Source of the DNA: Fimbriimonas sp.
GTDB taxonomy: Bacteria > Armatimonadota > Fimbriimonadia > Fimbriimonadales > Fimbriimonadaceae
Assembly: GCA_031292555.1 (NCBI GenBank)
Contig: JARLGV010000062.1
Location: 1-64,000 of the forward strand
Direction: 5' to 3'
Length of the DNA stretch: 64,000 bases
The translations under genes and the position numbers were made by a program. Under the pieces are notes generated by a model. It saw only the letters and a list, made by a program, of their open reading frames with translations, did no database searches and was not told where the DNA came from. This document shows positions 9,409 through 17,980 of this stretch, one piece after another (position 1 is the stretch's first letter; each line of letters begins with the position of its first letter).

Positions 9409-12108
9409 TCAGTCGGAGCCCAGCCATTCTAGACGGCATGCCAAGTCGTGTCGAATGGCGGGGAGAGCCAATACGATCTGCCCTTGGGTTGAGCGCCGCT
9501 CGCCAGTTTTGATCGGTTTACCGGCCATCGTGTCCCACCAGACGACTCGAAAGTTGCCCGACCGCAGCCCGCTCAACGTGATCGTGGCGCCTTCGATTGG
9601 GAGAGCCTCGTAGCCGTTCTGAAGGTTCAACCAGGTGCTCGATCCGTTCTGAATCCAGACCAGGGTCCTGCTCCTGCCAGCCATAGCGACGACGTTCATT
9701 ACGGGCAAGGAGTAGCGAGTCAACGTGTATGAAGTCACGTGTATCCAGCTGCCTCCCGGCTTCGAATTCTCGAGTTCCAACCGGTGGGCGCCTGCGGTCA
9801 AAGGAATCGATACGTCTTCGTCGTACAGGCACCGCCAGATCTTCCACTTCTCGTCGAACGTGCTGACTTTGCCGGGAACGTTTTGAACGGGGAGATCCTT
9901 CACTAGCACAAGTTTGCCGTCGAGCCTCACCTGCAGCCTCGCATCGGGACTCACGGTGTCGATATGCAGGCGAAAGCTGCCAGGTTCGGGACAGTCGAGG
10001 TCAAGCTCGGTCGCCGGTGTCTTGCGACGATCCGGCGCCAGGAGAAACTGAGGAAGCCGACTTCCGGTCGGCTCGACCGCTCCACTACGCTTCACCACGA
10101 ATCGATTCGTCGCCGACCCGTCGAACGGCGCGTCGGCTGCGAGGGAGAGTACGCCGAAGCCCTTGGGTTTGCCCAAATCGAACGTGACCGGCGAAGGTCG
10201 AAATCCCTCGTTGAGCCAATCGATCCCGGCAATGAACGTCCGAAGGGAACGATACTGCGGATAGATGTCGAGGGCGTCGATCTGCTCCCACCACCATGAG
10301 AACGCCGAGCCCGATGCGCCTCCCAGCAGACTCGCCCACATCCCATCATGGAGGCAGATGCCCTGTGGATCGACCACCGGCTTGTTCCAGTCGGCCCACC
10401 AGCCCGATTCGGTGATCAAGAACGGCTTGCCGAATGCGGTCAGTCGCCGGCACCATTCCGGCATCGATTGGCCGGGGTTCAGGCTGTCGTAGTGGTGAAG
10501 CTGGACGTACTGTACCTCCGGCATCCGCCACAGGTTCGTGTCGTTCACGTCTCCGCCGAGCGAGACGGTCAGCAACCGGCCATAGGGATCCTGTTCGCGC
10601 ATGTAGCCATGCATCTCATGGAGCCAAGCGATGAGCATCGACGAGACCTTCTCGCCCCCCGGTCGGGTCGGATACCCCCATCCGGCAGTGCCATCCGGCA
10701 TCTCGGTCGCGCCGTCGATCTCGGCCACCGTCTCCCACGCCATGACGTTGGGCGAATATCCCCACCGGGCCAGCATGTAGCGCAGCCGGTTACGATAGAG
10801 TTCTTTGGCGCGCGGATCGGTATAGAAGTCGTTCGGTCCTTTGCAGGGCCCGCCGCGCTCTGAGGCGTAGGGATTCTGTTCCCACGACGCTCCGCGCCTC
10901 AGGGCGTCATGAACGTCGAACGAGAGCTTGAGGTAGATGCCGTTCGCCTCCGCAAGCGCGATCAGGGTATCGACCTTCGCGGCACGCTCCTGGTCATATC
11001 GACCCAACTCCGACCATTCGATCGCCGTCTCCCAAGGTATCTCGATGCAGTAAGTGGCGTTCTCCCCGTTGGCTGCCATTCGAGTAAAGGCGCGCAGCGC
11101 CCAATTCAGGTCCCAAGCCACATCGTGTCCTATCGGCAGGAACGGCTTACCATCGTCGAAGGCGAAGTAGCGCCGATCCTGCTTCGAAACCCGAACGAAG
11201 CCGGATCGCTTGGAGGGGATGCATCGGAAGGGGTTCATCTCGACTTCGGTCGCGCCGCCGGCATCGTGGGCGACGACACGACATCGATACGTTCCGACTT
11301 CGGTGGGAGTGAACCGAACCTGCCAGTGAGGCGTCCCTCGCTTGTGAAACTGAATCGTATCGAGAAAGCCCCGCCAATCCCAAACGATTCGATTCCAGCG
11401 GTTCGGCTGCAGGCCTCCTTTGCCGATGAAGAGAGTCTGGATCGGTGAGTTTCCGGTGACCGAATCGACCAGATAGAGCTTGAGGGAGCCCGGATTGCCT
11501 CGGAAATGTGGATAGATCCACAGCACGAGACGATCGAATCCGCTCCAGTCCTTGTGGCCGATAGCCATTACCGGCCCCGGCCAATGTTCGACGTCCGTGA
11601 TATGTGGAACAAATCGGAGGGATCGCTGGCCGGAATGGACGAGGTCAGTCGCCCACGAGACTCCACTCGAACCCCAGCGAGTGGCATCTCCCGACTCCAT
11701 GTTGTCCAGCGACTGACTCCGCCCGGAGTTGGAGTCCTCCAGCATCAGGTCGTCGAAATAGAACTGGACGTCCGTTGCCTTCTGCCAGGCCTTCTCCTCG
11801 ATGAAGAACTTGACGGCGTTGACGGAGCGCCTTGCCATACGTGCCTGCAACACCTGCGAATCATAGTCTTGGGTGAAGAACGCTGGGACGACTGAGCGGT
11901 GGCCGCTGGGCGCAGTGAACTCCTCATGGACGTCGGCTTGCTTCGGGTCGAATGGGTTGGACCAGGCTCCGGACGAGTCATAGTTGGCTTCATACCGGCC
12001 GTATCTGGCTACTTCCTTCGCTCCAGACGACAGAGTCGAGATTCGAGGTCCTTGGGCCAACGCCATCGAAGCGAGGGCAACCGATGAGGCGATCCACAAC
12101 AAGCGCAT
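9409..12108 (-). CDS. Secreted DUF5060-type glycoside hydrolase (GH5-like barrel)
   Basis: An 899-residue protein with signal peptide 1-19. An N-terminal region (about 45-85, EEFTAPSG) and VRFTPTEVGTYRCRV at about 264-279 together resemble a DUF5060 domain interrupted by a jelly-roll-like insert (about 100-255). A TIM-barrel section follows (about 310-640), and C-terminal beta modules. The acid/base position reads WETVAE (E463) where clan GH-A enzymes usually have Asn-Glu; the nucleophile position is TES (E567). ATG 12108 is preceded by AAGGTGG. Substrate cannot be assigned; a plant polysaccharide is plausible from context. Confidence 0.7.
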   Translation of the reverse strand: MRLLWIASSVALASMALAQGPRISTLSSGAKEVARYGRYEANYDSSGAWSNPFDPKQADVHEEFTAPSGHRSVVPAFFTQDYDSQVLQARMARRSVNAVKFFIEEKAWQKATDVQFYFDDLMLEDSNSGRSQSLDNMESGDATRWGSSGVSWATDLVHSGQRSLRFVPHITDVEHWPGPVMAIGHKDWSGFDRLVLWIYPHFRGNPGSLKLYLVDSVTGNSPIQTLFIGKGGLQPNRWNRIVWDWRGFLDTIQFHKRGTPHWQVRFTPTEVGTYRCRVVAHDAGGATEVEMNPFRCIPSKRSGFVRVSKQDRRYFAFDDGKPFLPIGHDVAWDLNWALRAFTRMAANGENATYCIEIPWETAIEWSELGRYDQERAAKVDTLIALAEANGIYLKLSFDVHDALRRGASWEQNPYASERGGPCKGPNDFYTDPRAKELYRNRLRYMLARWGYSPNVMAWETVAEIDGATEMPDGTAGWGYPTRPGGEKVSSMLIAWLHEMHGYMREQDPYGRLLTVSLGGDVNDTNLWRMPEVQYVQLHHYDSLNPGQSMPEWCRRLTAFGKPFLITESGWWADWNKPVVDPQGICLHDGMWASLLGGASGSAFSWWWEQIDALDIYPQYRSLRTFIAGIDWLNEGFRPSPVTFDLGKPKGFGVLSLAADAPFDGSATNRFVVKRSGAVEPTGSRLPQFLLAPDRRKTPATELDLDCPEPGSFRLHIDTVSPDARLQVRLDGKLVLVKDLPVQNVPGKVSTFDEKWKIWRCLYDEDVSIPLTAGAHRLELENSKPGGSWIHVTSYTLTRYSLPVMNVVAMAGRSRTLVWIQNGSSTWLNLQNGYEALPIEGATITLSGLRSGNFRVVWWDTMAGKPIKTGERRSTQGQIVLALPAIRHDLACRLEWLGSD

Positions 12109-12218
12109 ATTTCCACCTTGAATGCGGCGAACGACGTGGGACGATTCGACCGTGGCCCGGCCCAGGTTTACCCCCTACGCAGCCTCATCAGCACACCAAT
12201 CTGACGTTCGTCTTCGGC

Positions 12219-12224
12219 GATAAT
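12219..12224 (+). promoter_or_regulatory. -10-like box directly before GTG 12230
   Basis: GATAAT, five of six bases matching TATAAT, ends 5 nt before GTG 12230. It fits a leaderless start. Confidence 0.4.
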
Positions 12225-12229
12225 GACCT

Positions 12230-14113
12230 GTGGCCACGCTCAAGCTATCGTGGATAGAGATGCCCTCCGCCGAATTGGGCGGCAAGAACCCCCATGCGAC
12301 CCTTCACGTCTCGATGGGGCTTCCGGACGGCGATCCAAATGCCCATCCCGGGATGCCCTACCGGATGCTGGACGCCTATGGGCGAGATCTGAGTCCGAAA
12401 TCGCATCGTGTCGCGATACTGGAGTCGGATCGGCTTCGTGCGATCTTCCTACTCGATCTCGGCGGCCGGCTTTGGTCGTTGGTTCACAAGCCGACCGGCC
12501 GCGAGCTTCTCTACGTCAATCCGGTGTTTCAGCCCGCGAACTTCGCGATCCGAAACGCTTGGATCAGCGGCGGAGTGGAGTGGAACGCGGGGATCTTTGG
12601 GCACTCGGCGTTCACCTGTTCCCCTGTCTTCGCCGCCCGTACCTTTACCAAACAGGGAGACGGTTTCCGGATTTGGGAGTACGAGCGCAAGCGGGGCGTC
12701 GTGTGGCAAGTGGATTTCCATGCGCCCGACGGATGCGATTATCTCCTGTGGTCGCCACGTATCGTCAACCCACACGACCAGGCGATTCCCATGTATTGGT
12801 GGACGTGCATCGCGGTTTCAGAGGAACCCGATGGTCGAGTCCTCGCCCCAACCGACTTCGCCCTCGAGCCTGATCACAACCGCGGGGGAGAGCGAACACG
12901 AAAAAGCCTGGTCGAGCAACCGGACCTCTCGTTTCCTCAAAAGCGCGATCTGCCGCATGACACTTACTTCGAGATCCCGGACGGCGAACGTCCGTGGGTG
13001 GCTCACGTTTCGGGCGACGGCAACGGAGTCGTTCATGTGTCGTCCGACATCCTCTTTGGCCGCAAGCAGTGGGTTTGGGGAATGGAACCGGGTGGACGGC
13101 GCTGGCAGCATTGGCTCTGTCCGGAAGATCTGCCCTATATCGAGATTCAGGGCGGGCTCACCCGAATGCAGCACCAATACGCTCCGATGCCGGCAAGGAC
13201 CACGTGGACGTGGCTGGAGGCGTTCGGCCCCTTGACATCGATCGACAACCGGGACTGGACTCCGGCCGTCGCCGCCGTTAAGCAGGTCCTTGGCCGCGAT
13301 TGGCCAGAACCCGAGTTTGCACGTTGGGAGCGGGAAATGGCCGATATTGTTCGAACTCCCCACGGCGAGATGCTGAGTCTCGGTTCGGGCTGGGGCGCCG
13401 TGGAAACGATGCGCCGGCGGCACTGCGGCGAATCCGCGCTATCGGACGAGGCGATCTCGTTTGCCGAAGAGTCGATCGGTGTGGATGAACGGGTTTGGGC
13501 CGACCTGCTTCGCACCAAGAAGTTCACCCAATCGGACTCAGCCCCTACACCAGGCGGTTACGTTGGCCCAGAGTGGCGGCCAATTCTGGAGGAAGCCTCT
13601 GAAGACTGCGGCGCCCAACTGCATCTAGGAGTCATCGCGTATCAGGAAGGGGATCTCGACCAGGCGCGTCGAGCTTGGGATGCCTCGCTTCCGAACGGTT
13701 GGGCGCATCGGAATCTGGCCGCGCTCGACCGCCAGCAGGGGCATTTGGAACAGGCGTGCGAGCAGATCCTCTTGGCCCAAACGCTACTGCCCTCCGAGCC
13801 CCACATCGCCGACGAAGCCTGCCGCCTGCTCTTGGAGGCAGCCGCATTCGACAAACTCGCGACGCTGATCGACGGCATGACGCCTGCGATCAGGCGACTT
13901 CCCCGAGCTCGCTTGGCTTGCGCTCAACTTGATCTGCATGCAGGCCGGCTGGATAGGGTCGCCGCATACTTTCGGGCGCCGTTCGATATCGTGGATCTCC
14001 GAGAAGCGGAGACGACGGCGTACGACTTGTGGCGCGAGCTATGCCGCCTGGATCCCGAACAGGGCGACCCTGCCTCCCCACCCACCGAATGGGATTTCCG
14101 AATGCGGCGCTAG
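12230..14113 (+). CDS. DUF5107 domain protein with C-terminal TPR-like repeats
   Basis: A 627-residue protein without signal peptide. Residues 50-350 match the style of DUF5107 proteins (GGRLWSLVHKPTGRELLYVNP, ISGGVEWNAG, MYWWTCIAV), a galactose-mutarotase-like beta-sandwich fold. From about residue 450 the sequence becomes helical with Ala/Leu-rich tetratricopeptide-like units (LHLGVIAYQEGDLDQARRAW, HRNLAALDRQQGHLEQA). Such proteins occur in carbohydrate-use loci of soil bacteria; the reaction is unknown. It is divergent from the secreted GH. An alternative start is ATG 12260. Confidence 0.75.
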   Translation: MATLKLSWIEMPSAELGGKNPHATLHVSMGLPDGDPNAHPGMPYRMLDAYGRDLSPKSHRVAILESDRLRAIFLLDLGGRLWSLVHKPTGRELLYVNPVFQPANFAIRNAWISGGVEWNAGIFGHSAFTCSPVFAARTFTKQGDGFRIWEYERKRGVVWQVDFHAPDGCDYLLWSPRIVNPHDQAIPMYWWTCIAVSEEPDGRVLAPTDFALEPDHNRGGERTRKSLVEQPDLSFPQKRDLPHDTYFEIPDGERPWVAHVSGDGNGVVHVSSDILFGRKQWVWGMEPGGRRWQHWLCPEDLPYIEIQGGLTRMQHQYAPMPARTTWTWLEAFGPLTSIDNRDWTPAVAAVKQVLGRDWPEPEFARWEREMADIVRTPHGEMLSLGSGWGAVETMRRRHCGESALSDEAISFAEESIGVDERVWADLLRTKKFTQSDSAPTPGGYVGPEWRPILEEASEDCGAQLHLGVIAYQEGDLDQARRAWDASLPNGWAHRNLAALDRQQGHLEQACEQILLAQTLLPSEPHIADEACRLLLEAAAFDKLATLIDGMTPAIRRLPRARLACAQLDLHAGRLDRVAAYFRAPFDIVDLREAETTAYDLWRELCRLDPEQGDPASPPTEWDFRMRR

Positions 14114-14114
14114 C

Positions 14115-14342
14115 CTAGCCGCCGCTGACCGGTGGGATGAGCGCCACTGAGGCTCCGGTCGCTACCACATAGGACCGGATCACGAACTCATCGTCGACTG
14201 CCAAACGACATGCCTCGGTCGCAATTCCCGACGCCGCAAGCGCGTCCAAGATTGCGCCGGCGTTTGCCTCCGAAGCGACCGTCACGACGGCGCCGTGACG
14301 CTCCCGTAAGTAGGAGAACAGGTGAACGTCAAACGATTTCAC
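14115..14342 (-). CDS. moaD: Molybdopterin synthase sulfur-carrier subunit MoaD
   Basis: A 75-residue ubiquitin-fold protein ending in Gly-Gly, the residue that is thiocarboxylated and donates sulfur to precursor Z in molybdopterin synthesis. The N-terminal VHLFSYLRERHG and C-terminal IPPVSGG match MoaD. ThiS is the alternative, but the presence of moaE 500 bp away favours MoaD. Start is GTG 14342, preceded after 6 nt by TAAAAT. It is convergent with the DUF5107 gene. Confidence 0.85.
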   Translation of the reverse strand: MKSFDVHLFSYLRERHGAVVTVASEANAGAILDALAASGIATEACRLAVDDEFVIRSYVVATGASVALIPPVSGG

Positions 14343-14348
14343 CCTCGT

Positions 14349-14354
14349 ATTTTA
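14349..14354 (-). promoter_or_regulatory. -10-like box for leaderless moaD
   Basis: TAAAAT (minus strand), 6 nt before GTG 14342. It overlaps the sequence between the stop of the upstream GAF gene and moaD, so moaD may be transcribed both alone and by read-through. Confidence 0.5.
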
Positions 14355-14356
14355 GC

Positions 14357-14809
14357 CTAGTCCCATCGCTCGGCGAGCACAGCCGCTATCTGCTCCAGCA
14401 ACCCCTCATCCGATGCGTCGAAAGCGCTTACCGTGTGCCCATCGATGTCGATCTGCCCCAGGATATTCCCTTCGTTCCGGATAAGGACGACGATCTCGGA
14501 ACGCGTCTGAAAGCTGCAGGCGAGGTAATTGTCGAGTTCTCGAACGTCCGAGATCACCTGGTTACGGTCCTCGGCAACGGCTGTCCCGCAGACACCCCGC
14601 CCAACCGGAATATGGGTGTGGTCGGTCGCCGCGCCAACGTACTCGTCTAGAACGAGCGTGTCGCCGACCAAACGATAGACTCCCGACCAGTTGTAGCTCG
14701 ACAATCCGTCGAGCAGTTCCATCGCCTGACGCCGCAACTCGGCGCCTCGGAGCGGGGAGTCGACGAGAGTTTGGACGATCTTTTGCGCTTCGCTATTCGA
14801 AATCACCAT
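14357..14809 (-). CDS. GAF domain protein related to free methionine-(R)-sulfoxide reductase
   Basis: A 150-residue single GAF domain. It has IPVGRGVCGTAVAE and YLACSFQTRSEIVV, then GQIDIDG, the pattern of YebR/fRMsr enzymes that reduce free methionine-R-sulfoxide. Two of the three usual cysteines are present (GVCG and ACS). The position of the first cysteine, before the IPVG segment, reads TDHTH and has none. The frame is open to 15178, but that part overlaps moaE, so ATG 14809 is chosen. Enzyme activity is possible but unproven. Confidence 0.75.
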   Translation of the reverse strand: MVISNSEAQKIVQTLVDSPLRGAELRRQAMELLDGLSSYNWSGVYRLVGDTLVLDEYVGAATDHTHIPVGRGVCGTAVAEDRNQVISDVRELDNYLACSFQTRSEIVVLIRNEGNILGQIDIDGHTVSAFDASDEGLLEQIAAVLAERWD

Positions 14810-14842
14810 CTCATTTTGGCCCGAGCAAGCCATCATGTGCTT

Positions 14843-15274
14843 ATGGGTAAGGTCATCGCGGTCATCTTGGAGGCAGGACCGATCAACGTTTACGCCTTGG
14901 TTGACTCGGTGAAGGATTTGCACCTCGGCGGAGTCGTCACGTTTACCGGCGAAGTAAGGGCGGTGACCGGAGACGTCGATACGTCCAAATTGATCTACGA
15001 AGCCCACCCTTCGATGGCCGGAGCCCAGATGCGCAAGATCGCCTACGAGGCGGCTGAGATGTGGGACGCGAACGTCGCGATCGCCCACCGAATCGGCGAA
15101 CTTGCGCCGGGCGAAACCGCCGTCGTCTGCGTAGCGGCGTGCGCCCATCGTGCCCAGGCGTTCGAGTGCTGCCGCCACCTTATCGATCGGATCAAAGAGG
15201 ACGTTCCGATCTGGAAGAAGGAGTTCGGTGCATCCGGCGATGCGTGGATCGCCGGCGACGAACGTAAAGCCTAG
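14843..15274 (+). CDS. moaE: Molybdopterin synthase catalytic subunit MoaE
   Basis: A 143-residue protein that pairs with MoaD to add the dithiolene sulfurs to precursor Z. Recognisable blocks are GGVVTFTGEVR, YEAHPSMAGAQMRKI, IAHRIGELAPGE and the active-site region KEDVPIWKKEF with its two lysines. Length is normal. ATG 14843 is used; GTG 14837 is in frame two codons earlier. It is divergent from the GAF gene and transcribed opposite to moaD. Confidence 0.93.
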   Translation: MGKVIAVILEAGPINVYALVDSVKDLHLGGVVTFTGEVRAVTGDVDTSKLIYEAHPSMAGAQMRKIAYEAAEMWDANVAIAHRIGELAPGETAVVCVAACAHRAQAFECCRHLIDRIKEDVPIWKKEFGASGDAWIAGDERKA

Positions 15275-15308
15275 GATTGGTGACGTTGCACGGAATGCCT
15301 TGAATCGG

Positions 15309-15346
15309 ACCGAAGAAAGTTCGGTTTGCGGCAGGCGATTCTGCCG
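15309..15346 (+). terminator. Two adjacent hairpins after moaE
   Basis: Two perfect 6-bp stems lie side by side 35 bp after the moaE stop: ACCGAA/TTCGGT (15309-15325) and CGGCAG/CTGCCG (15329-15346). No long T-run follows, so termination by this element is plausible but not certain; it could also be part of the leader of the next gene. Confidence 0.4.
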
Positions 15347-15451
15347 GTTGTTCGGCTCACGACGCTATCTCGGACCCCGTTCGTCTCCTGAGGGGGTACC
15401 CTTTTTCCGCTCAACGGAGAGCGCGGTTTTGGGGCGCCTAGATAGAAGAGC

Positions 15452-16450
15452 ATGAATCAAGTAGATGTAACGATCGTCGGTGGCGGGCCATGCGGCCTCT
15501 TTGCAAGTTTCTATGCCGGACTGCGTGGCATGTCGGTTAGGATCATCGATTCGCTCCCTGAATTGGGCGGTCAGCTCACCGCGCTTTATCCCGAAAAGTA
15601 CGTCTACGACGTTCCCGGCTTCCCGAAGATCTTGGCGAAGGACCTCGCCCACGACATGATCGAACAGGGCCTTCAATTCGACCCGGAAGTAGTTCTCGAA
15701 CAAACCGCCAACGAGTTGATCCGCACCGACGACGGCTACATCATCAAGACGGACGGTGGCCTTGAGCTGCCCACCAAGACCGTGATCATCTCGGCCGGGG
15801 CGGGAGCGTTCAGCCCGACGAAGATCGGCGTCGAACGCGAAGACGACTATCACGGGAAGGGCATCCACTACGGAGTGCGCGATAAATCTATCTTTCAGGG
15901 CAAAAAGTTGGTCATTATCGGAGGTGGAGACAGTGCGTTCGACTGGTGCCTCAACCTAGAAGACGTAGCCGAGTCGATTACCCTCGTTCATCGTCGCGAT
16001 GTGTTCAAGGCCCATGAGGACAGCGTCGAAAAGGTGAAAGCCAGTAGGGTCGAGATGAAGATCTGGTACACGGTGAAGGAACTGCACGGCGAGGACGGAT
16101 TGAGCGGCGTCACCGTTGAGAACACCCAGACGAAGGAGCGAGAGCATCTTCCGGCCGACGCCGCCATCGTGAACATCGGGTTCAAGTCCAGCCTCGGACC
16201 GATCAAAGACTGGGGTTTGGAGATCGTCAAAAACCAGATTCAGGTCGACGGCCGCTATCAGACGAATCTCCCGGGCGTCTTCGCGGTGGGAGACGTGTGC
16301 GCGTTTGACGGGAAGCTCAAGCTGATTGCCACCGGAGTTGGCGAAGCGGCGACCGCAGTGTGCTTTGCCAAGCAGGCGATCGACCCGTCCGCCAAGCTGT
16401 TCCCCGGCCACAGCTCCGACATGGACCTCACGACCGGGCACCACAGCTAG
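15452..16450 (+). CDS. Ferredoxin--NADP(+) reductase, thioredoxin-reductase-like type
   Basis: A 332-residue FAD/NAD(P)H flavoprotein. The FAD motif GGGPCG is at 10-15 with LPELGGQL, and the NADPH motif IGGGDSAFDW at about 153-162. The redox CxxC of thioredoxin reductase is absent, which places it with YumC/TrxR-like ferredoxin-NADP reductases. It would move electrons between NADPH and ferredoxin. ATG 15452 follows an AGAAGAG stretch. It stands alone between moaE and the DUF4173 gene. Confidence 0.88.
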   Translation: MNQVDVTIVGGGPCGLFASFYAGLRGMSVRIIDSLPELGGQLTALYPEKYVYDVPGFPKILAKDLAHDMIEQGLQFDPEVVLEQTANELIRTDDGYIIKTDGGLELPTKTVIISAGAGAFSPTKIGVEREDDYHGKGIHYGVRDKSIFQGKKLVIIGGGDSAFDWCLNLEDVAESITLVHRRDVFKAHEDSVEKVKASRVEMKIWYTVKELHGEDGLSGVTVENTQTKEREHLPADAAIVNIGFKSSLGPIKDWGLEIVKNQIQVDGRYQTNLPGVFAVGDVCAFDGKLKLIATGVGEAATAVCFAKQAIDPSAKLFPGHSSDMDLTTGHHS

Positions 16451-16522
16451 GCGCAACGATTCGACAATCTTGGGCACCGTTTTTGCGACTTGCTTGTTGC
16501 AATCGCTGGGTGACTCAACAAA

Positions 16523-17980
16523 ATGAACGATTCGAAACGGCTTGAGCTGTCTCTGAAGACGCTCAGCGCTACCGTCTTCCTCGGCATTACCGGCGACCTC
16601 CTCCTCCGCGACGTGCCCCTCGGCATCGGATTCTCACTCTATGCGCTCGCCATTGCGATAGTTGGCGGGTATCTCTATCGGCAGAAAGGAGTGCTCTTCG
16701 CGAAGGGCGTTCTATGGTTGGTTCCCCCTGCCTTGCTCTTCACTAGCCTGTTCGCGTGGCGCGATTCCGACACTCTCAAGCTACTGAACATGACGTGTGT
16801 GGCGATGATGGTCGGCATCGTCGCGCTGCGCGTTCGGTCCGGAAACCTGACAAGCGCCACCATTTTCGACTATCCATGCCGACTGGTCGGGCGCTGGATT
16901 ATGTTCATTGCGGACTTCATCGAATTGCTCAGGCTGGAGGGCCAATGGACCGGGTTGACAAAAACCGTCACCGGAACAAAGGCCGTTTCAGTGGTGAGGG
17001 GCTTCCTCATCGCGACTCCGCTCTTTATCGTCTTCGCGGCGCTGTTTGCCAGTTCGGATGCGGTCTTCAATCGCCTATTGTCCCGAGCGTTTTCATTCGA
17101 CGTCGGCGACGTCTTCTCGAACCTGTTCGTGATGGGCGTGTGCACATGGTTCGTCGGTGGCTTCTTCCGCCGTCTGTTCTTGGCGCCGAACGAAGGCGAG
17201 ATGCACGGACCATCTCCCCTGGGTCCCCGCCTGGGCCTAACGGAGATCTCGATCGTCTTTGGAACACTGAACTCGTTGTTTCTGGCCTTTGTCGCCGTGC
17301 AGTTCCGCTACTTCTTTGGTGGGCACGCCCTTGTTCAGAAGACCGCCCACCTTTCCTATGCGGAGTACGCGCACCAGGGCTTCTATGAACTGCTAGTCGT
17401 CGCCCTCCTCGGGCTCTGCGTCCTCATCGGTGGGCATGCCTTGGTCAAGCGCCACGAGTCGCGCGATTGGCGCGCCTTCGCCGTGCTGGCCCTGACCTTG
17501 GTGACGCTGATTTTCGTGGTCATGGCCTCCGCCGTCACTCGCATGCAGATCTACGTTCAGGCTTACGGGATTACCGAAGAGCGTCTCTACGCAACAGCGA
17601 TTCTCGCCTGGCTGACCCTCGTCTTCTGCTGGTTCTGCGCGACATCGCTCCGTAGCCGACCGGAACGATTTGCGCCCGGCGCTGTTGCCAGTTTCCTATT
17701 GATCGTCGCGGGCCTCAACGTGTTGAACCCCGACGGCCTGATCGTTCGCGAGAACACGATGCGGTCGTCAGCCAAGGTCGACGGCATCTATCTGGCAAAC
17801 CTCGGCCCTGACGCGATCCCCGACCTGGTACACGCCCTCCCGTTGCTGAACAGTGAAACTGCCACCAACGTGAAGCAAGCCCTTGCTGACCGCAAGAAGT
17901 CGATGGCGCAAAGCGATTGGCGAAGTTGGAATTACGCCACCCAAGTCGCCGAACAATCTCTCCAACGATCCGGCCTATAG
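16523..17980 (+). CDS. DUF4173 multipass membrane protein
   Basis: A 485-residue protein with about twelve hydrophobic segments. The block LSYAEYAHQGFYELLVV is the hallmark of DUF4173, a family of unknown function whose members often neighbour sensor or regulator genes. A soluble C-terminal tail of about 80 residues follows the last membrane span (NSETATNVKQALADRKK). ATG 16523 has no strong ribosome site. No function can be assigned. Confidence 0.8.
   Translation: MNDSKRLELSLKTLSATVFLGITGDLLLRDVPLGIGFSLYALAIAIVGGYLYRQKGVLFAKGVLWLVPPALLFTSLFAWRDSDTLKLLNMTCVAMMVGIVALRVRSGNLTSATIFDYPCRLVGRWIMFIADFIELLRLEGQWTGLTKTVTGTKAVSVVRGFLIATPLFIVFAALFASSDAVFNRLLSRAFSFDVGDVFSNLFVMGVCTWFVGGFFRRLFLAPNEGEMHGPSPLGPRLGLTEISIVFGTLNSLFLAFVAVQFRYFFGGHALVQKTAHLSYAEYAHQGFYELLVVALLGLCVLIGGHALVKRHESRDWRAFAVLALTLVTLIFVVMASAVTRMQIYVQAYGITEERLYATAILAWLTLVFCWFCATSLRSRPERFAPGAVASFLLIVAGLNVLNPDGLIVRENTMRSSAKVDGIYLANLGPDAIPDLVHALPLLNSETATNVKQALADRKKSMAQSDWRSWNYATQVAEQSLQRSGL

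Noticed and set aside
14810-15178. N-terminal extension of the GAF protein
   Set aside because: It lies over moaE on the other strand and has no GAF features; ATG 14809 is adequate.
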